A DNA stretch of 64,000 bases from Bradyrhizobium elkanii WSM2783 (GCF_000472865.1 NZ_AXAP01000021.1:21054-85053), one strand, 5' to 3'; positions 37,501 through 47,170 are shown, numbered from the stretch's first letter. Made by a program: numbers and translations. The notes: generated by a model not told the origin, from the letters alone.

Positions 37501-38919
37501 ATGACGGATTCCGAGCTTCGCGCCGATATTCATAGCATCGAGCCTATTCCTGATGCTGACCGGGACTCCACCGGACCGCAGCAAATGTGGATCTGGGCAG
37601 GCGCCAATATCGCGCCGGTCAACTGGGCCCTCGGCGCGCTTGGCATCATCCTGAAGCTCGGCCTTATGGAAACGATCGCGGTGATCGTGATCGGCAACAT
37701 CATCGGCTGCGCGATCTTTGCGTCCTTCACCGTGATGGGCCACAGGACCGGCGTCAACCAAATGGTCTTGAGCCGTTCGGCCTTCGGCGTTCGCGGCGCC
37801 TATCTGCCGAGCATCCTGATGTTCCTGATGACGCTGTGCTGGATCGGCGTGAACACCTACTTCCCCGTGAAGATCGCAGTCGCCATCCTTGGTCAGTTCG
37901 GCATTCCCGACACCTGGCTGGTCGAGATCATCATCATCACGCTGGTGATGGTGCTTCAGGTCGGGATCGGCGTGTACGGCTTCTACGCGATCCGGACCTT
38001 CGAGAAGTACACGGTGCCAGCGACGGTTGCCATCATGATCCTGATGAGCGTGCTGGCGTGGTCGCGCCCGGGCGTCGTCAACTGGGGCCTCACCACGTCC
38101 CTTTCGGGTGGCGCGCATCTGGCGATGCTGACGCTGCTGATGACAGCGATCGGCGTCGGCTGGGGCATCTCCTGGGTCACCTGGGCTTCGGACTATTCGC
38201 GCTTCGTGCCGAAGAGCGTGCCCTCGAGCTCCGTGTTCTGGTACAGCTATGTCGGCATGTTCGTCCCGAGCGTGTGGCTCGCCATCCTGGGCGCGACGAT
38301 CGCCAGCACGACACTGGATACCGATCCGGCCAAGATGGTCAGCGCGGTGTTCGGCGGTCCGACCAGCATCCTGGTGCTGCTGATGGTGCTGCACGGACCG
38401 ATCGCGACCAATATCCTCAATGTCTATTCGGCTGCGCTCGCCGCGCTTAGCGCAGGCTTCAGGCTCTCGCGCGTCGCGCTAGCGATCATCGTCGGCATCG
38501 CCGGCTATCTGGTCACGCTCTACTTCATCTTCGCACCGTCCTTTGCGAAGGCATTCGACAACTGGATGATCAGCCTGTTGTTGTGGATGAGCCCGTGGGC
38601 CGGTGTCGTGCTCGCCGACTTCTACATCAAGCGAAAGGGCCAGATCGACGTCGCCGAACTCTACCGCTCGCCGGAAACCAGCGCCTATGGCGATATCAAT
38701 TGGGGCGGAATCATCGCCTTCCTGGCAGGTCTCGTTGCAGGCTGGTCGGTCGAAGACGGCCTCGTCAGCGCGTTGCAGGGACCAATCTCGACGGGTCTGC
38801 TCGGCGGCGCCGATCTCAGCTGGCTCTTTGGCATCGGCGTATCGGCTGCGGTATATCTGGCGGTCGGCAAGCGGGCGACCGCCACAACGCCTGTTGCCGC
38901 GACCAGCGCGAGCCAGTGA
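37501..38919 (+). CDS. NCS1-family permease (purine/pyrimidine/allantoin/hydantoin type)
   Basis: A 472-residue inner-membrane transporter of the nucleobase:cation symporter-1 family with about twelve hydrophobic segments. WIWAGANIAPVNWALGALGIILKLGL (about 30-55) is the conserved first helix, with the N and W typical of the family. FTVMGHRTGVNQMVLSRSAFGVRGAYLP and SDYSRFVPKSVPSSSVFWYSYVG (about 230-252) are also diagnostic. GGGGGA lies five bases before the ATG. NCS1 proteins carry cytosine, uracil, purines, allantoin, hydantoins, thiamine or pyridine compounds by proton or sodium symport. The shared operator links it with the molybdenum hydroxylase operon. Confidence 0.92.
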   Translation: MTDSELRADIHSIEPIPDADRDSTGPQQMWIWAGANIAPVNWALGALGIILKLGLMETIAVIVIGNIIGCAIFASFTVMGHRTGVNQMVLSRSAFGVRGAYLPSILMFLMTLCWIGVNTYFPVKIAVAILGQFGIPDTWLVEIIIITLVMVLQVGIGVYGFYAIRTFEKYTVPATVAIMILMSVLAWSRPGVVNWGLTTSLSGGAHLAMLTLLMTAIGVGWGISWVTWASDYSRFVPKSVPSSSVFWYSYVGMFVPSVWLAILGATIASTTLDTDPAKMVSAVFGGPTSILVLLMVLHGPIATNILNVYSAALAALSAGFRLSRVALAIIVGIAGYLVTLYFIFAPSFAKAFDNWMISLLLWMSPWAGVVLADFYIKRKGQIDVAELYRSPETSAYGDINWGGIIAFLAGLVAGWSVEDGLVSALQGPISTGLLGGADLSWLFGIGVSAAVYLAVGKRATATTPVAATSASQ

Positions 38920-39070
38920 AGGGGTAATGGATCGCCACCTGACGTCGCGCCCTGGCAAGGCCAAGCCTGCGTCCGCTTCCGATCGCTGTGGATCCAAGGT
39001 CCGCAGATGGAGCAGGCCTGTGTTCTCGCGACAGGCTCGGCTGACCGAGGCTTCCCGTATCGGCTGCCAA

Positions 39071-39216
39071 CTATGCCACGAGCAGCGCGAAGGAAAAGGT
39101 AGCGCCACCTTCCGGTTCATTGGCAGCGAATAGTTCGCCGCCATGTTGGCGTACGATGCCGTAACTGATCCACAGGCCGGGCCCCGGATCGGCGACGACG
39201 GCACGACCCAGGGCGG
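39071..39216 (-). pseudogene. C-terminal scrap of a sensor histidine kinase
   Basis: On the minus strand, in a frame ending with TAG at 39071, the sequence reads DPGPGLWISYGIVRQHGGEL then FAANEPEGGATFSFALLVA. This is the G2 box and final beta strands of a HATPase_c kinase domain, where intact enzymes have GxGLGLSI. Only about 45 codons remain, starting against the stop of the large regulator gene. No H box, N box or receiver is present. A clear gene remnant. Confidence 0.7.
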
Positions 39217-39217
39217 C

Positions 39218-42076
39218 TCACTCGGTGGAAAACTGCGCCATCGTTGCTTTTGCGCTTCTCAGGTCCGAAATCTCGAACCCCTCGGTGAACTTTCCGTACA
39301 CGGAGGCAAGGATGTGGTGCGCGTTGGCAGGACGGTCCTGAGTGGCTCTCAATCGCGCAAAACTGATTGCCGTCCTCAGCTCCCAAAACAGCGCGCCCTG
39401 GCTGCGCGCCACCTGTAGCGATCTGTCGAAGGACTGCTCGGCGGCAACAACCGAACGATGTTCACCGGCGTGGAGCAGCAGCTCGCCTTTGATGCGCAAC
39501 AGCTCGGCCTGGTACCATTGCTCTTCCCTCGCCTCGCAACGCGCAAGCGCCTCATTGACGGCAATAAGCCCCTGCGCGACGTCGCCTGCCTCGCCGAGAC
39601 AGATCGCCAATTCGCCAAGAGGAAGCAGGAAGCGCGGCAAAAACCGCGCCTCGCCCGCCAGCTCGAGCGCTTTCCGCAGCACCGGCAATCCCGTCGCAAC
39701 GCCGCCGCGCCTAGCCATCACCATGCCTCTGAAGGCGCGGGCCCACAAATTCCACAGGCGGATCGGGTGCCGCTCAGTATGCTCGATCAACAGTGCACAG
39801 TAGCGTTCCGCCGCATCGAGGTCGCCGGCAAGGAAAGTGATCGGGCAGGCGCCCTGCCCCAGCACGCTGCAGAACGTCAGCGCGTGGCCGCTCGCTCGGC
39901 CTTCCTCGATGTTGTGTTCGACCACGCGCAAGGCCTGGTCGGCTAGCCCCATGAGCCACAGGATGCGAGCCTGGAAATAGTGCGCCGATACTCTTAGGTC
40001 GAAGCGAAAGCGGATCACCTGCGGCTTTGGCGATAGATCCGAAAGGCGCGACAAGGTCCGCGTGATGTAATGATGCGCGAGGTTCTGGTCGCCGAGGTAG
40101 TGCAGCGTGGTAGCCAGCAGCCGATCGGCCATCATCAGGTCGACGGAGTTGCTCGAGCCACCTGCGATTTCGGCGAAGCGGAGCGCAAACTCCAGCGCCT
40201 TGCGAAATTCTCCGTTGTTGAACTGATCGATGCACAGTCCCCACAGCGCGCGCAGCAAATAATCGGCGTCGCCGAGTTGCTCTGCGAGTTGCAACGCCAA
40301 GGCCCAGGCGGGACCGGCCTCGCGGGCCCTACCGACGCCATACATCAGCGACCAGGCGTGTGCGGCCGAAAGCTGCATGCGCAGGCGCAATGCTTCTGGG
40401 CAAGCTTCATCGATCCTTGCCAGCGCCAACTCGGTGCGCTCGCGGCACTCCGCGAGCAGCGACAGTTGTACCCAGAGCGGCACCGCGGCCGCGGTCAATG
40501 CCACACCAATCTGCGCATCGCCGCTGGGGGAGAATGCCCAATCAAGGCTGGCACGCACGTTGTCGATATGCCGGCCGTAAATGGCAAGCCACTCCGCCTG
40601 CGGCTTCAACTCGCTTTCGGCTTCTGCATTGGCGAAGAAGACGCGATAATATTGCGCGTGACGGCGCGCTGCATCGAAATATTCCCCTGAGCCATGCAGC
40701 TTTTCCAGCGCGTAAGCGCGCGTCGTATCCAGCAGGCGGTAGTGCGGCCGGTCGCCACGAATGTCGGCGACGGCAAGGGATTTTGCGACCAGATTGGCGA
40801 GGTGGTCGGTGACTTCGCCCTTCTCGTGATCGCCGGCAACCGCAATCACTGCGTCGAGCAGGAAATCGCCGGCGAAGATGCCGAGCCGCCGCAGGACCCG
40901 CGCCTCCGCCTCCGGCAGCAGGTCATAGCTCCAGTCGAGCGTCGCGCGCAGCGTTTGCTGCCGGGGCAGCGCTGTGCGCCGGCCCGTCGTGAGGAATTTA
41001 AATCTGTCGTCCAGAAGCGCCGCGATCTTGGGCGGACCAAGCATCGCCGCGCGTGCCGCGGCAAACTCAATGGCGAGCGGAATGCCGTCGAGCCGGCGGC
41101 AAATAGCGGCGATGGCGCCAAGATTCTCCTCGTCGCGCTCGAAGCTAGAACCCTGCGCCTTCGCCCTGGTCATGAACAGTTCGACTGCGGTGTGTTCAAA
41201 GATGGCGTCCGGTGCGAGCAGAGGCTCAGGCGGCACTTCCAGTGGAGGCACGCGATAGACATGTTCGCCATCGATACGCAGGGCCTCGCGGCTGGTCGCG
41301 ACAATGGTCGTACCGGGGCAGCGGCTGACGATCGTCTCGGTCAGCCTAGCTACGGCACCAATGACATGCTCGCAATTGTCGAAAACGACCAGCAACTCTC
41401 GCGCTCCGATGGCACGCGCGATGGCCTCTGCGCAGATATCTTCACCTTCCAGTTTGATGCCGAGCACGCCGGCAACCGCTGAAGGCACGAGTTCGGGATT
41501 TGAAAGCGAGGCCAGTTCGATGAGGAACCGGTCGGCCGTCAGTCCGGCCGGCGGCGACCTGGCCGCCTGCAGCGCCAGCGCTGTCTTGCCGATCCCGCCA
41601 GGCCCGACGAGACTCACGACTCGATAGGCCGACAGAAGCTCCCATAGGTGAGCGATCGCCGTAGCGCGACCGATGAGATTGAACGTCGCGGCCGTAATGT
41701 TGGTCGACGGCGACAGTTCAGGCGCAGCCGGCTGAGCCGGCGCATCGACATGCCGGATCTGCCATGATCCCAGAAGGCGATATCCCCGGCCGACCGTCGT
41801 GGCCAGCATGTCGCGATCCGAACCGAGGGCCTTGCGGATCGCCGCGATGTGCACACGAAGCGCGCCCTCCTCGACGAATACCCCCCGCCAGACCCGCTTG
41901 GTCAAATCACTCTTGGGAACCAGTTCGCCTTCTGCCTGGACCAATTCCGCAATGATCTCAAAGGCCCGTCCACCCAACGGCACGGCCACTCCCTGAGAGC
42001 GCAATTCCCGTCTGGCAAGATCGATTTCCCATCCCGCGCATGCATAGATGGGGCGCAGGCCTGATGCGGCCGTCAT
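39218..42076 (-). CDS. Winged-helix (OmpR-type) regulator with STAND/NB-ARC-like ATPase and TPR-like tail
   Basis: A 952-residue regulator. Residues about 10-104 are a Trans_reg_C winged helix (LDLARRELRSQGVAVPLGGRAFEIIAELV, ending TTVGRGYRLLG). Residues about 135-420 form a STAND-type P-loop ATPase: GPGGIGKT (158-165), Walker B-like LLVVFDNCEHVIG, and IVATSREALRIDGEHVYRVPPL, the typical COG3903 segment. The rest, about 450-952, is helical with repeating TPR-like pairs, probably a sensor. It resembles large ATP-dependent activators that oligomerise when a ligand is bound. No target gene is obvious. The upstream gap 42077-42370 separates it from the divergent nfeD gene. Confidence 0.88.
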   Translation of the reverse strand: MTAASGLRPIYACAGWEIDLARRELRSQGVAVPLGGRAFEIIAELVQAEGELVPKSDLTKRVWRGVFVEEGALRVHIAAIRKALGSDRDMLATTVGRGYRLLGSWQIRHVDAPAQPAAPELSPSTNITAATFNLIGRATAIAHLWELLSAYRVVSLVGPGGIGKTALALQAARSPPAGLTADRFLIELASLSNPELVPSAVAGVLGIKLEGEDICAEAIARAIGARELLVVFDNCEHVIGAVARLTETIVSRCPGTTIVATSREALRIDGEHVYRVPPLEVPPEPLLAPDAIFEHTAVELFMTRAKAQGSSFERDEENLGAIAAICRRLDGIPLAIEFAAARAAMLGPPKIAALLDDRFKFLTTGRRTALPRQQTLRATLDWSYDLLPEAEARVLRRLGIFAGDFLLDAVIAVAGDHEKGEVTDHLANLVAKSLAVADIRGDRPHYRLLDTTRAYALEKLHGSGEYFDAARRHAQYYRVFFANAEAESELKPQAEWLAIYGRHIDNVRASLDWAFSPSGDAQIGVALTAAAVPLWVQLSLLAECRERTELALARIDEACPEALRLRMQLSAAHAWSLMYGVGRAREAGPAWALALQLAEQLGDADYLLRALWGLCIDQFNNGEFRKALEFALRFAEIAGGSSNSVDLMMADRLLATTLHYLGDQNLAHHYITRTLSRLSDLSPKPQVIRFRFDLRVSAHYFQARILWLMGLADQALRVVEHNIEEGRASGHALTFCSVLGQGACPITFLAGDLDAAERYCALLIEHTERHPIRLWNLWARAFRGMVMARRGGVATGLPVLRKALELAGEARFLPRFLLPLGELAICLGEAGDVAQGLIAVNEALARCEAREEQWYQAELLRIKGELLLHAGEHRSVVAAEQSFDRSLQVARSQGALFWELRTAISFARLRATQDRPANAHHILASVYGKFTEGFEISDLRSAKATMAQFSTE

Positions 42077-42370
42077 TTAGAGAAGCCCCAAGCAGTTGGT
42101 AAATTTCCACCCAGGCGACCAGCCTATCATCAGCCCAGTCGAAAGAAACCACCCAGGCGAGAACCAACTGAGGACTGCTTCGCCTGCAGTCTGCCGCACC
42201 GGATCGGTTCAGCCTTTTCAAGAACGGAAGCAGGCGCCTGATGAGAACTCCGCGCGCGGCGCATACGTCGACCGTAGCTATCGCACCGCACAACGGCATC
42301 CGCGTACGTGGTCCACGGCCATTGAGGTTCCTGGACGGAACCCCATATCTTCGACAAGGGAGTCCTTGCC
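42077..42370. other. Divergent intergenic region, regulator/nfeD
   Basis: No gene and no strong palindrome seen in 294 bases. AGGGAG eight bases before the GTG at 42371 is the nfeD ribosome-binding site. Promoters for both directions must lie here. Confidence 0.4.
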
Positions 42371-43768
42371 GTGCAGACCGTAAAGGCGGCCCTCGTTGCG
42401 GCGATTGCAATCGTCGCTCTGGTTGTCTCCCTCCTTCCCGGCTTAGCGGAGGAGAACCGCAGTCTTGCACTGACCATTTCGCTCGACGGAGCGATCGGAC
42501 CGGCGTCGGCAAGTTACGTGAAGGACGCTCTGGCCAAGGCAGCCGAACGACGCGCGGACATTGTCATTCTGCGTCTGAATACACCGGGCGGTCTCACCAC
42601 CAGCATGCGCGAGATCATCTCGGATGTGCTCGCTTCGCCTGTTCCTGTCGTAGGTTACGTCGCTCCCTCCGGAGCCCATGCCGCAAGCGCCGGGACCTAT
42701 ATTCTCTACGCGACCCATATCGCGGCAATGGCGCCGGGCACCAATATCGGTGCCGCGACGCCAGTGCAGATTGGCGGTCCGATACCGGGCCTGCCGGGCG
42801 GTACCCCGGACAAGGACGGCAAAGACAAGAAGGATAGCGACCAACAGCCCGAGCCAAAGGATGCGATGACGGCAAAGGTGACGAATGATGCCGTCGCCCT
42901 CATCCGCAGCCTCGCAGAACTGCGCGGCCACAATGCCGACTGGGCCGAGAAGGCGGTGCGCGAGGCCGCGACCCTCTCCGCCAACGGCGCGTTGCAGGAA
43001 CATGTCATCGATCTCATCGCACGCGATCCGGCCGAACTGCTCGCGAAGGTCGATGGTCGCGTCGTCGAGGTTGCAAGTGGCAAGACGCAACGTCTGGCCA
43101 CGAAGGACGCGGTCGTCGAAATAATCGATCCTGGATGGATCTCCCGGTTCCTGGCGGTCATCACTGATCCCAACGTCGCGTTCATTCTCCTGATGGTTGG
43201 CGTCTACGGGCTCATCTTCGAATTCATGTCCCCCGGCACGGTCGCCCCCGGAGTCGTCGGCACGATCTGCCTGCTGCTGGGCCTCTACGCCCTCAATTTG
43301 CTGCCGATCAGCTACGCCGGCCTCGCCTTGATGCTGGTCGGGATCGCGCTTCTTGCCTTCGAGGCCTTCAACCCGACGGTGGTGATCGGGCTCGGCGGAG
43401 TCATCGCCTTTGTACTGGGAGCGGTCATGCTCTTCAGGGTCGAAGCGCCCGGCTACCGACTGTCGTGGTGGCTCATCGCCATCGTGACGGCGACGTTCAT
43501 CGGCTTTGTTCTCGTCGTGCTCGGCTCGCTTCGGCGCGCTCGCAGCGGTCCCGTGCGGGTCGGCGCGCAAGCCATGCGAGGCCTGTCCGCCAAGGTCCTC
43601 GATTGGTCCGAGAATGAAGGTCATGTCTTCACGCACGGCGAGCGATGGCAAGCACGCGGCACCGAAACCTTCAGGCCCGGTGAGATGGTTGAGGTCGCCA
43701 ACATCGTCGATCTGACGCTGGTGGTGCGGCGCGCGCCAGTCCCGACCGGCGAAGGAGGGAAATCATGA
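42371..43768 (+). CDS. NfeD-type membrane-bound ClpP-class serine protease
   Basis: A 465-residue protein. A signal sequence (about 1-26) is followed by a ClpP/SppA-like protease domain: [17 protein letters not shown], and [14 protein letters not shown] with probable nucleophile S106. The lysine partner should be in [16 protein letters not shown] (about 197-212). Then come four to five membrane segments (about 260-390) and a C-terminal OB fold ([26 protein letters not shown]). This is the long NfeD form. Such proteins cleave stomatin-like partners, and here a slipin gene follows with a four-base overlap. The start is GTG at 42371. It probably acts in the inner membrane in protein quality control. 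Confidence 0.9.
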   Translation: MQTVKAALVAAIAIVALVVSLLPGLAEENRSLALTISLDGAIGPASASYVKDALAKAAERRADIVILRLNTPGGLTTSMREIISDVLASPVPVVGYVAPSGAHAASAGTYILYATHIAAMAPGTNIGAATPVQIGGPIPGLPGGTPDKDGKDKKDSDQQPEPKDAMTAKVTNDAVALIRSLAELRGHNADWAEKAVREAATLSANGALQEHVIDLIARDPAELLAKVDGRVVEVASGKTQRLATKDAVVEIIDPGWISRFLAVITDPNVAFILLMVGVYGLIFEFMSPGTVAPGVVGTICLLLGLYALNLLPISYAGLALMLVGIALLAFEAFNPTVVIGLGGVIAFVLGAVMLFRVEAPGYRLSWWLIAIVTATFIGFVLVVLGSLRRARSGPVRVGAQAMRGLSAKVLDWSENEGHVFTHGERWQARGTETFRPGEMVEVANIVDLTLVVRRAPVPTGEGGKS

Positions 43769-44523
43769 TGCTTGATTACTTGACCTATGCAGCGCTTGTG
43801 CTGGTCGTCATCCTTTTCTTGAGCCAGGCCATTCGCATCCTGCGGGAATATGAGCGCGGCGTCATCTTCACGCTCGGCCGTTTCACCGGAGTGAAGGGCC
43901 CGGGCCTCATCATCCTCATTCCGGCCGTGCAGCAACTCGTGAAGGTGGATCTCAGAGTGATGGTGCAGGTCGTGCCGCCCCAGGACGTGATTTCGCGCGA
44001 CAACGTCTCGGTCAAGGTCAATGCCGTTCTCTACTTTCGCATCGTCGATCCTGAGCGCGCGATCATCAAGGTCGGCGATTACATGGCCGCGACCAGCCAG
44101 CTCGCACAAACCACGCTGCGCTCGGTACTCGGCAAGCACGAACTTGACGAGATGCTGGCAGAACGCGACAGGTTAAACGCTGACATCCAGGAGATCCTCG
44201 ACAAGCAGACCGATGTGTGGGGCATCAAGGTGACGGGAATCGAGATCAAGGATGTCGATATCAACGAAACCATGGTGCGCGCAATCGCCAAGCAGGCCGA
44301 AGCGGAACGGCTGCGACGCGCCAAAGTGATCAATGCGATGGGCGAACAGCAGGCCGCCGAGAAGCTCGTCGAGGCCGGCCGGATCCTCGCACAGGAGCCG
44401 CAGGCGATGCAGCTACGCTATTTCGCGGCGCTGCACGACATCGCGGGCGAACGGTCCTCGACCGTGGTCTTTCCGCTCCCGATGAATCTGTTTGACCACC
44501 TTGCTCGGCGGGAGTCAGCGTGA
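43765..44523 (+). CDS. Slipin/stomatin-like SPFH (band 7) protein
   Basis: A 252-residue SPFH-domain protein. An N-terminal membrane segment (about 5-22) is followed by [73 protein letters not shown], the full band-7 opening, then the Ala/Glu-rich helix ([36 protein letters not shown]) where these proteins oligomerise. AAGGAGGG precedes the ATG. It is translationally coupled with the NfeD-type protease; NfeD and slipin form a known functional pair in membrane microdomains. Confidence 0.93.
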   Translation: MMLDYLTYAALVLVVILFLSQAIRILREYERGVIFTLGRFTGVKGPGLIILIPAVQQLVKVDLRVMVQVVPPQDVISRDNVSVKVNAVLYFRIVDPERAIIKVGDYMAATSQLAQTTLRSVLGKHELDEMLAERDRLNADIQEILDKQTDVWGIKVTGIEIKDVDINETMVRAIAKQAEAERLRRAKVINAMGEQQAAEKLVEAGRILAQEPQAMQLRYFAALHDIAGERSSTVVFPLPMNLFDHLARRESA

Positions 44524-44589
44524 TCTGGCCGTTTTCCTGAAGGAGTACCGATCGTGTGAGGCACGCGCGACGATGATTGTTTCCCAAGA

Positions 44590-45203
44590 TCATCGCGCTT
44601 TAGGCTCGACGGCAGGCTCCAGGCTGCGCAGCCAGGCAAGCCGGGCGATGGCACGCTCGGCCAGCATCTGCAGAAGCTCAAGACAGACCGGATCGTCCGT
44701 GCGTTCGGCGCCGTCGAGATAGGCGTCGGTCAGAGCCTCGGCGATGGCCTGGGCATCAGTTGCCTGCAGCAGCGCCGGAGAAAAGGATCCGAATCCGGCG
44801 GCGCGGGCCGACATCAGTTCGGCCTCTTCGCGAAGCTCGCGAGCGCGGCTGTGCGAACGTCCTTGGACGCGCGCCTTGTGCTCGCAGTGATAGGCGCCGC
44901 GGCGTTCCTTGCGCAGGGTCGCCACATGCGCAAGTTCCTCGCGTGCCATGGCTTCGGCCGCCATCCGGATCTCGGGATCTGCGGTGAAGCCGCGACATAA
45001 GTCCAGAAGGCAAACGCACGCTCTTCATTGCGCACCGCCATCGCCAGGGCGCGATAGGGGGTCGTCAAACGCGACGCCTTGATCTCCGTCATCGCCTCGT
45101 CATCGAAAGTCTCCGGCGCATTCCAGCGCACCAGCGCCGGGTCAGGCGCCTTGCCACGGCGCGAGAGCGACCAACGTGTCACACTATCGCCCGGCCGGCT
45201 CAC
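44590..45203 (-). pseudogene. Ferritin-like/rubrerythrin-type protein, frameshifted
   Basis: The first half on the minus strand from GTG 45203 reads WSLSRRGKAPDPALVRWNAP and then TTPYRALAMAVRNEERAFAFWTYVA, containing an EE metal-ligand helix. The second half lies in another frame: ADPEIRMAAEAMAREELAHVATLRKERRGAYHCE (a further E..H ligand helix) and a tail ending VEPKAR at 44590. Adding one base near 44988-44990 joins them as VAAFTADPEIRMA. So a single-base deletion breaks an otherwise complete diiron four-helix protein of about 200 residues. This is either a recent mutation or an assembly indel. The N-terminus is uncertain; a longer open frame reaches 45287. Confidence 0.75.
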
Positions 45204-45314
45204 CGCCGGTTCACACCCTCGTCTTCTTGAACGCTGAGAAACTGACGTTGCCTGGCGATCGCAGGATCGCTCGTCGGCGGCCGCCAAGACGCGGGCCGAC
45301 GAGCCTCCTGCAGA

Positions 45315-45698
45315 TCACTTCGTCTCAACTTCGTTGAAAGCGTCGCGAGCATTGCGGAATGCGTCTATGCCGGCGGGCACGCCGCAATAGACGGCGACCT
45401 GTAGCAATATTTCCTTGATCTCGTCCTTGGTAAGTCCATTCTTCAGGGCGCCCTTGACGTGAAGCTTCAGTTCATGCGGCCGATTAAGCGCGCCGAGCAT
45501 GGCCAGGTTGACGATCGAGCGAGTACGCCGATCGAGCCCGGGCCTTGTCCACAGCGCACCCCAGCAGAACTCGGTCGACCATTCCGCCATCGTCCGGGTG
45601 AATTCGTCGGCGCCTGCGATCGATTTGTTGACGTAGTCCTCGCCGAGCACTTCCTTGCGAACTTTGAGGCCCTTTTCGAACAACTCGCTTTTGCTCAT
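45315..45698 (-). CDS. Carboxymuconolactone decarboxylase-family protein (PcaC-like)
   Basis: A 127-residue AhpD-like helical protein. It matches gamma-carboxymuconolactone decarboxylase: GLKVRKEVLGEDYVNKSIAGADEFTRTMAEWSTEFCWGALWTRPGLDRRTRSIVNLAMLGALNR. PcaC-type residues H74/E75 in RPHELKLHV are present, and EILLQVAVYCGVPAGIDAFRNA gives the C-terminal helix. The AhpD CxxC pair is absent, in favour of decarboxylase or lactonase chemistry. AAAGGA lies just before ATG 45698. Its start overlaps the MmgE/PrpD stop by four bases, so both belong to one operon. Real substrate unknown. Confidence 0.88.
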   Translation of the reverse strand: MSKSELFEKGLKVRKEVLGEDYVNKSIAGADEFTRTMAEWSTEFCWGALWTRPGLDRRTRSIVNLAMLGALNRPHELKLHVKGALKNGLTKDEIKEILLQVAVYCGVPAGIDAFRNARDAFNEVETK

Positions 45699-47056
45699 AA
45701 TCGTCCTTTCAGGTTTGGAGAGCATTGCATCAGTTCGGAGATGTCATCGAGCACATCGATTTGCCGGACTGCCTCGATGACGCCGTCCGCGTCCCAATCG
45801 CTACCACCGGCCCGCGCGCAGTCGCGTAGCTTGGCTTCGATGTCGCGATCGGTGAGCGGATTGGCCAGACTACCCCGCGGGGACATGACGGTTTCGGTGA
45901 AGACTTCGCCGGATGTCAGGCGCACATTCACCCGTGCCGCGCCATCGGGCATCGTGTCGTCACGATCAGCCCTCACCTTCTGTCGCAACTGCACGACGTC
46001 GGGTCGGAACACCGTCTCGTGCGCAAATTCCGCAATGCCGGCCGCGCCGATCAGTAGGCCACATGCCACGCAATGATGGATACTCACGCGCGCGTCACGC
46101 TCGTTATGTACCGGCCGATTACCTCGCGCCAGTAATAATGCGGAGCCCTGCACCGTCACAGAATCGATTTGATCGGTCCGCCCACCGATCCGATCGCGAA
46201 GGCGGAAGCAAGCGTCGATGACGGCATGGAACACGATGCCGGCTGGATAGGGCTTGTAGGTATTTCTTGCGATCTCCCAGGTATTGCCGAGGCCACCAAG
46301 CAGACGGTCGAGATCGGGTTCGTCGCCCATGGTGCGCGCCCATCCGAGAGGCCCTTCGATGGCGCGGGGCGCGGCCGCATACCCCTGCTGAGCGAGCAGT
46401 GCGGCAAAAAGCCCGTTGCGCGCGGCATTGCCGACGCTCACATTCTTGGCGGCGGTCGGCAGGTTCTCGACATTGCCTGCCGACTGGCTTGCGGCAATCC
46501 CGATCGCGTCGGCAATGCCGTCGGCCTGTAGTCTCAGCAGCTTTGCACAGGCGGCTGCCGCGCCAAATATCCCGCAGGTCGAGGTGATATGCCAGCCGCG
46601 CGCATAGTGGCGCGGCGAGACCGCATTGCCGATGCGACACTCGACCTCGACGCCGAGGATGAAGGCCGTCAACACATCGCGTCCCGACAGTTTGCGCGCC
46701 TGCCCGAGTGCCAGCACCGGAGCTGCAACCGGCGCGGCCGGATGAATGATCGTTTCGGGATGGGTGTCGTCGAAGTCGAGCAGGTTGGCGGAGATGGCGT
46801 TGATGAATGACGCGCACAGGGCATCGAGCCGCTCGGAGCGGCCGATGATCGCGGAGGTCTGAGAGCCGCTGAACGGCGACAATGTCTGCAGGGCGGTCGT
46901 CACCGCCGGATCGTGGGCCGAACCCAGTGCGGTCGCGAAGAAGTTGAGAATGGACCGTTTGGCGTCGTGACCTTGCCTCGCGACATCCGCCCATGATGTG
47001 GCGGCGACAAATTCGCCGAGCGTCCGGCTGACGCTTGAAACCTCGTTTTGTGTCAC
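45695..47056 (-). CDS. MmgE/PrpD-family protein 1
   Basis: A 453-residue member of the family of 2-methylcitrate dehydratase, cis-aconitate decarboxylase and relatives, which act on carboxylic acids by dehydration, isomerisation or decarboxylation. It has LDFDDTHPETIIHPAAPVAAPVLALGQ (about 86-112) and HITSTCGIFGAAAACAKLL (about 149-167), both hallmark blocks, and NTYKPYPAGIVFHAVIDA (about 265-282), the catalytic-region motif. Start GTG 47056 with GAGGA upstream. It is divergent from the dehydrogenase and a second MmgE/PrpD copy, and coupled with the PcaC-like gene downstream. Confidence 0.9.
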   Translation of the reverse strand: MTQNEVSSVSRTLGEFVAATSWADVARQGHDAKRSILNFFATALGSAHDPAVTTALQTLSPFSGSQTSAIIGRSERLDALCASFINAISANLLDFDDTHPETIIHPAAPVAAPVLALGQARKLSGRDVLTAFILGVEVECRIGNAVSPRHYARGWHITSTCGIFGAAAACAKLLRLQADGIADAIGIAASQSAGNVENLPTAAKNVSVGNAARNGLFAALLAQQGYAAAPRAIEGPLGWARTMGDEPDLDRLLGGLGNTWEIARNTYKPYPAGIVFHAVIDACFRLRDRIGGRTDQIDSVTVQGSALLLARGNRPVHNERDARVSIHHCVACGLLIGAAGIAEFAHETVFRPDVVQLRQKVRADRDDTMPDGAARVNVRLTSGEVFTETVMSPRGSLANPLTDRDIEAKLRDCARAGGSDWDADGVIEAVRQIDVLDDISELMQCSPNLKGRL

Positions 47057-47093
47057 CTGAGCGGATTCCTCGGTTTTCAAAAACCATAAGCCG

Positions 47094-47170
47094 ACCCGCG
47101 GCCAACTGTCGACCACAAAATGTTCTGCTTGACAGATTGACTGACAATCCGAACAGTGAGGACCGCGGGT
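47094..47170. promoter_or_regulatory. Nested inverted repeats in the divergent promoter region
   Basis: ACCCGCGG (47094-47101) pairs with CCGCGGGT (47163-47170), and inside them ACTGT (47105-47109) pairs with ACAGT (47153-47157). The centre holds TTGACAGATTGACTGACAA (47129-47147). The whole lies between the two divergent operons (47056 minus and 47254 plus), so it is a good place for a shared operator, perhaps for the GntR regulator encoded at 56512. Confidence 0.4.

Noticed and set aside
42371-44523. Nodulation-efficiency role from the name NfeD
   Set aside because: The NfeD-slipin pair is widespread in non-symbionts and is better read as membrane quality control.
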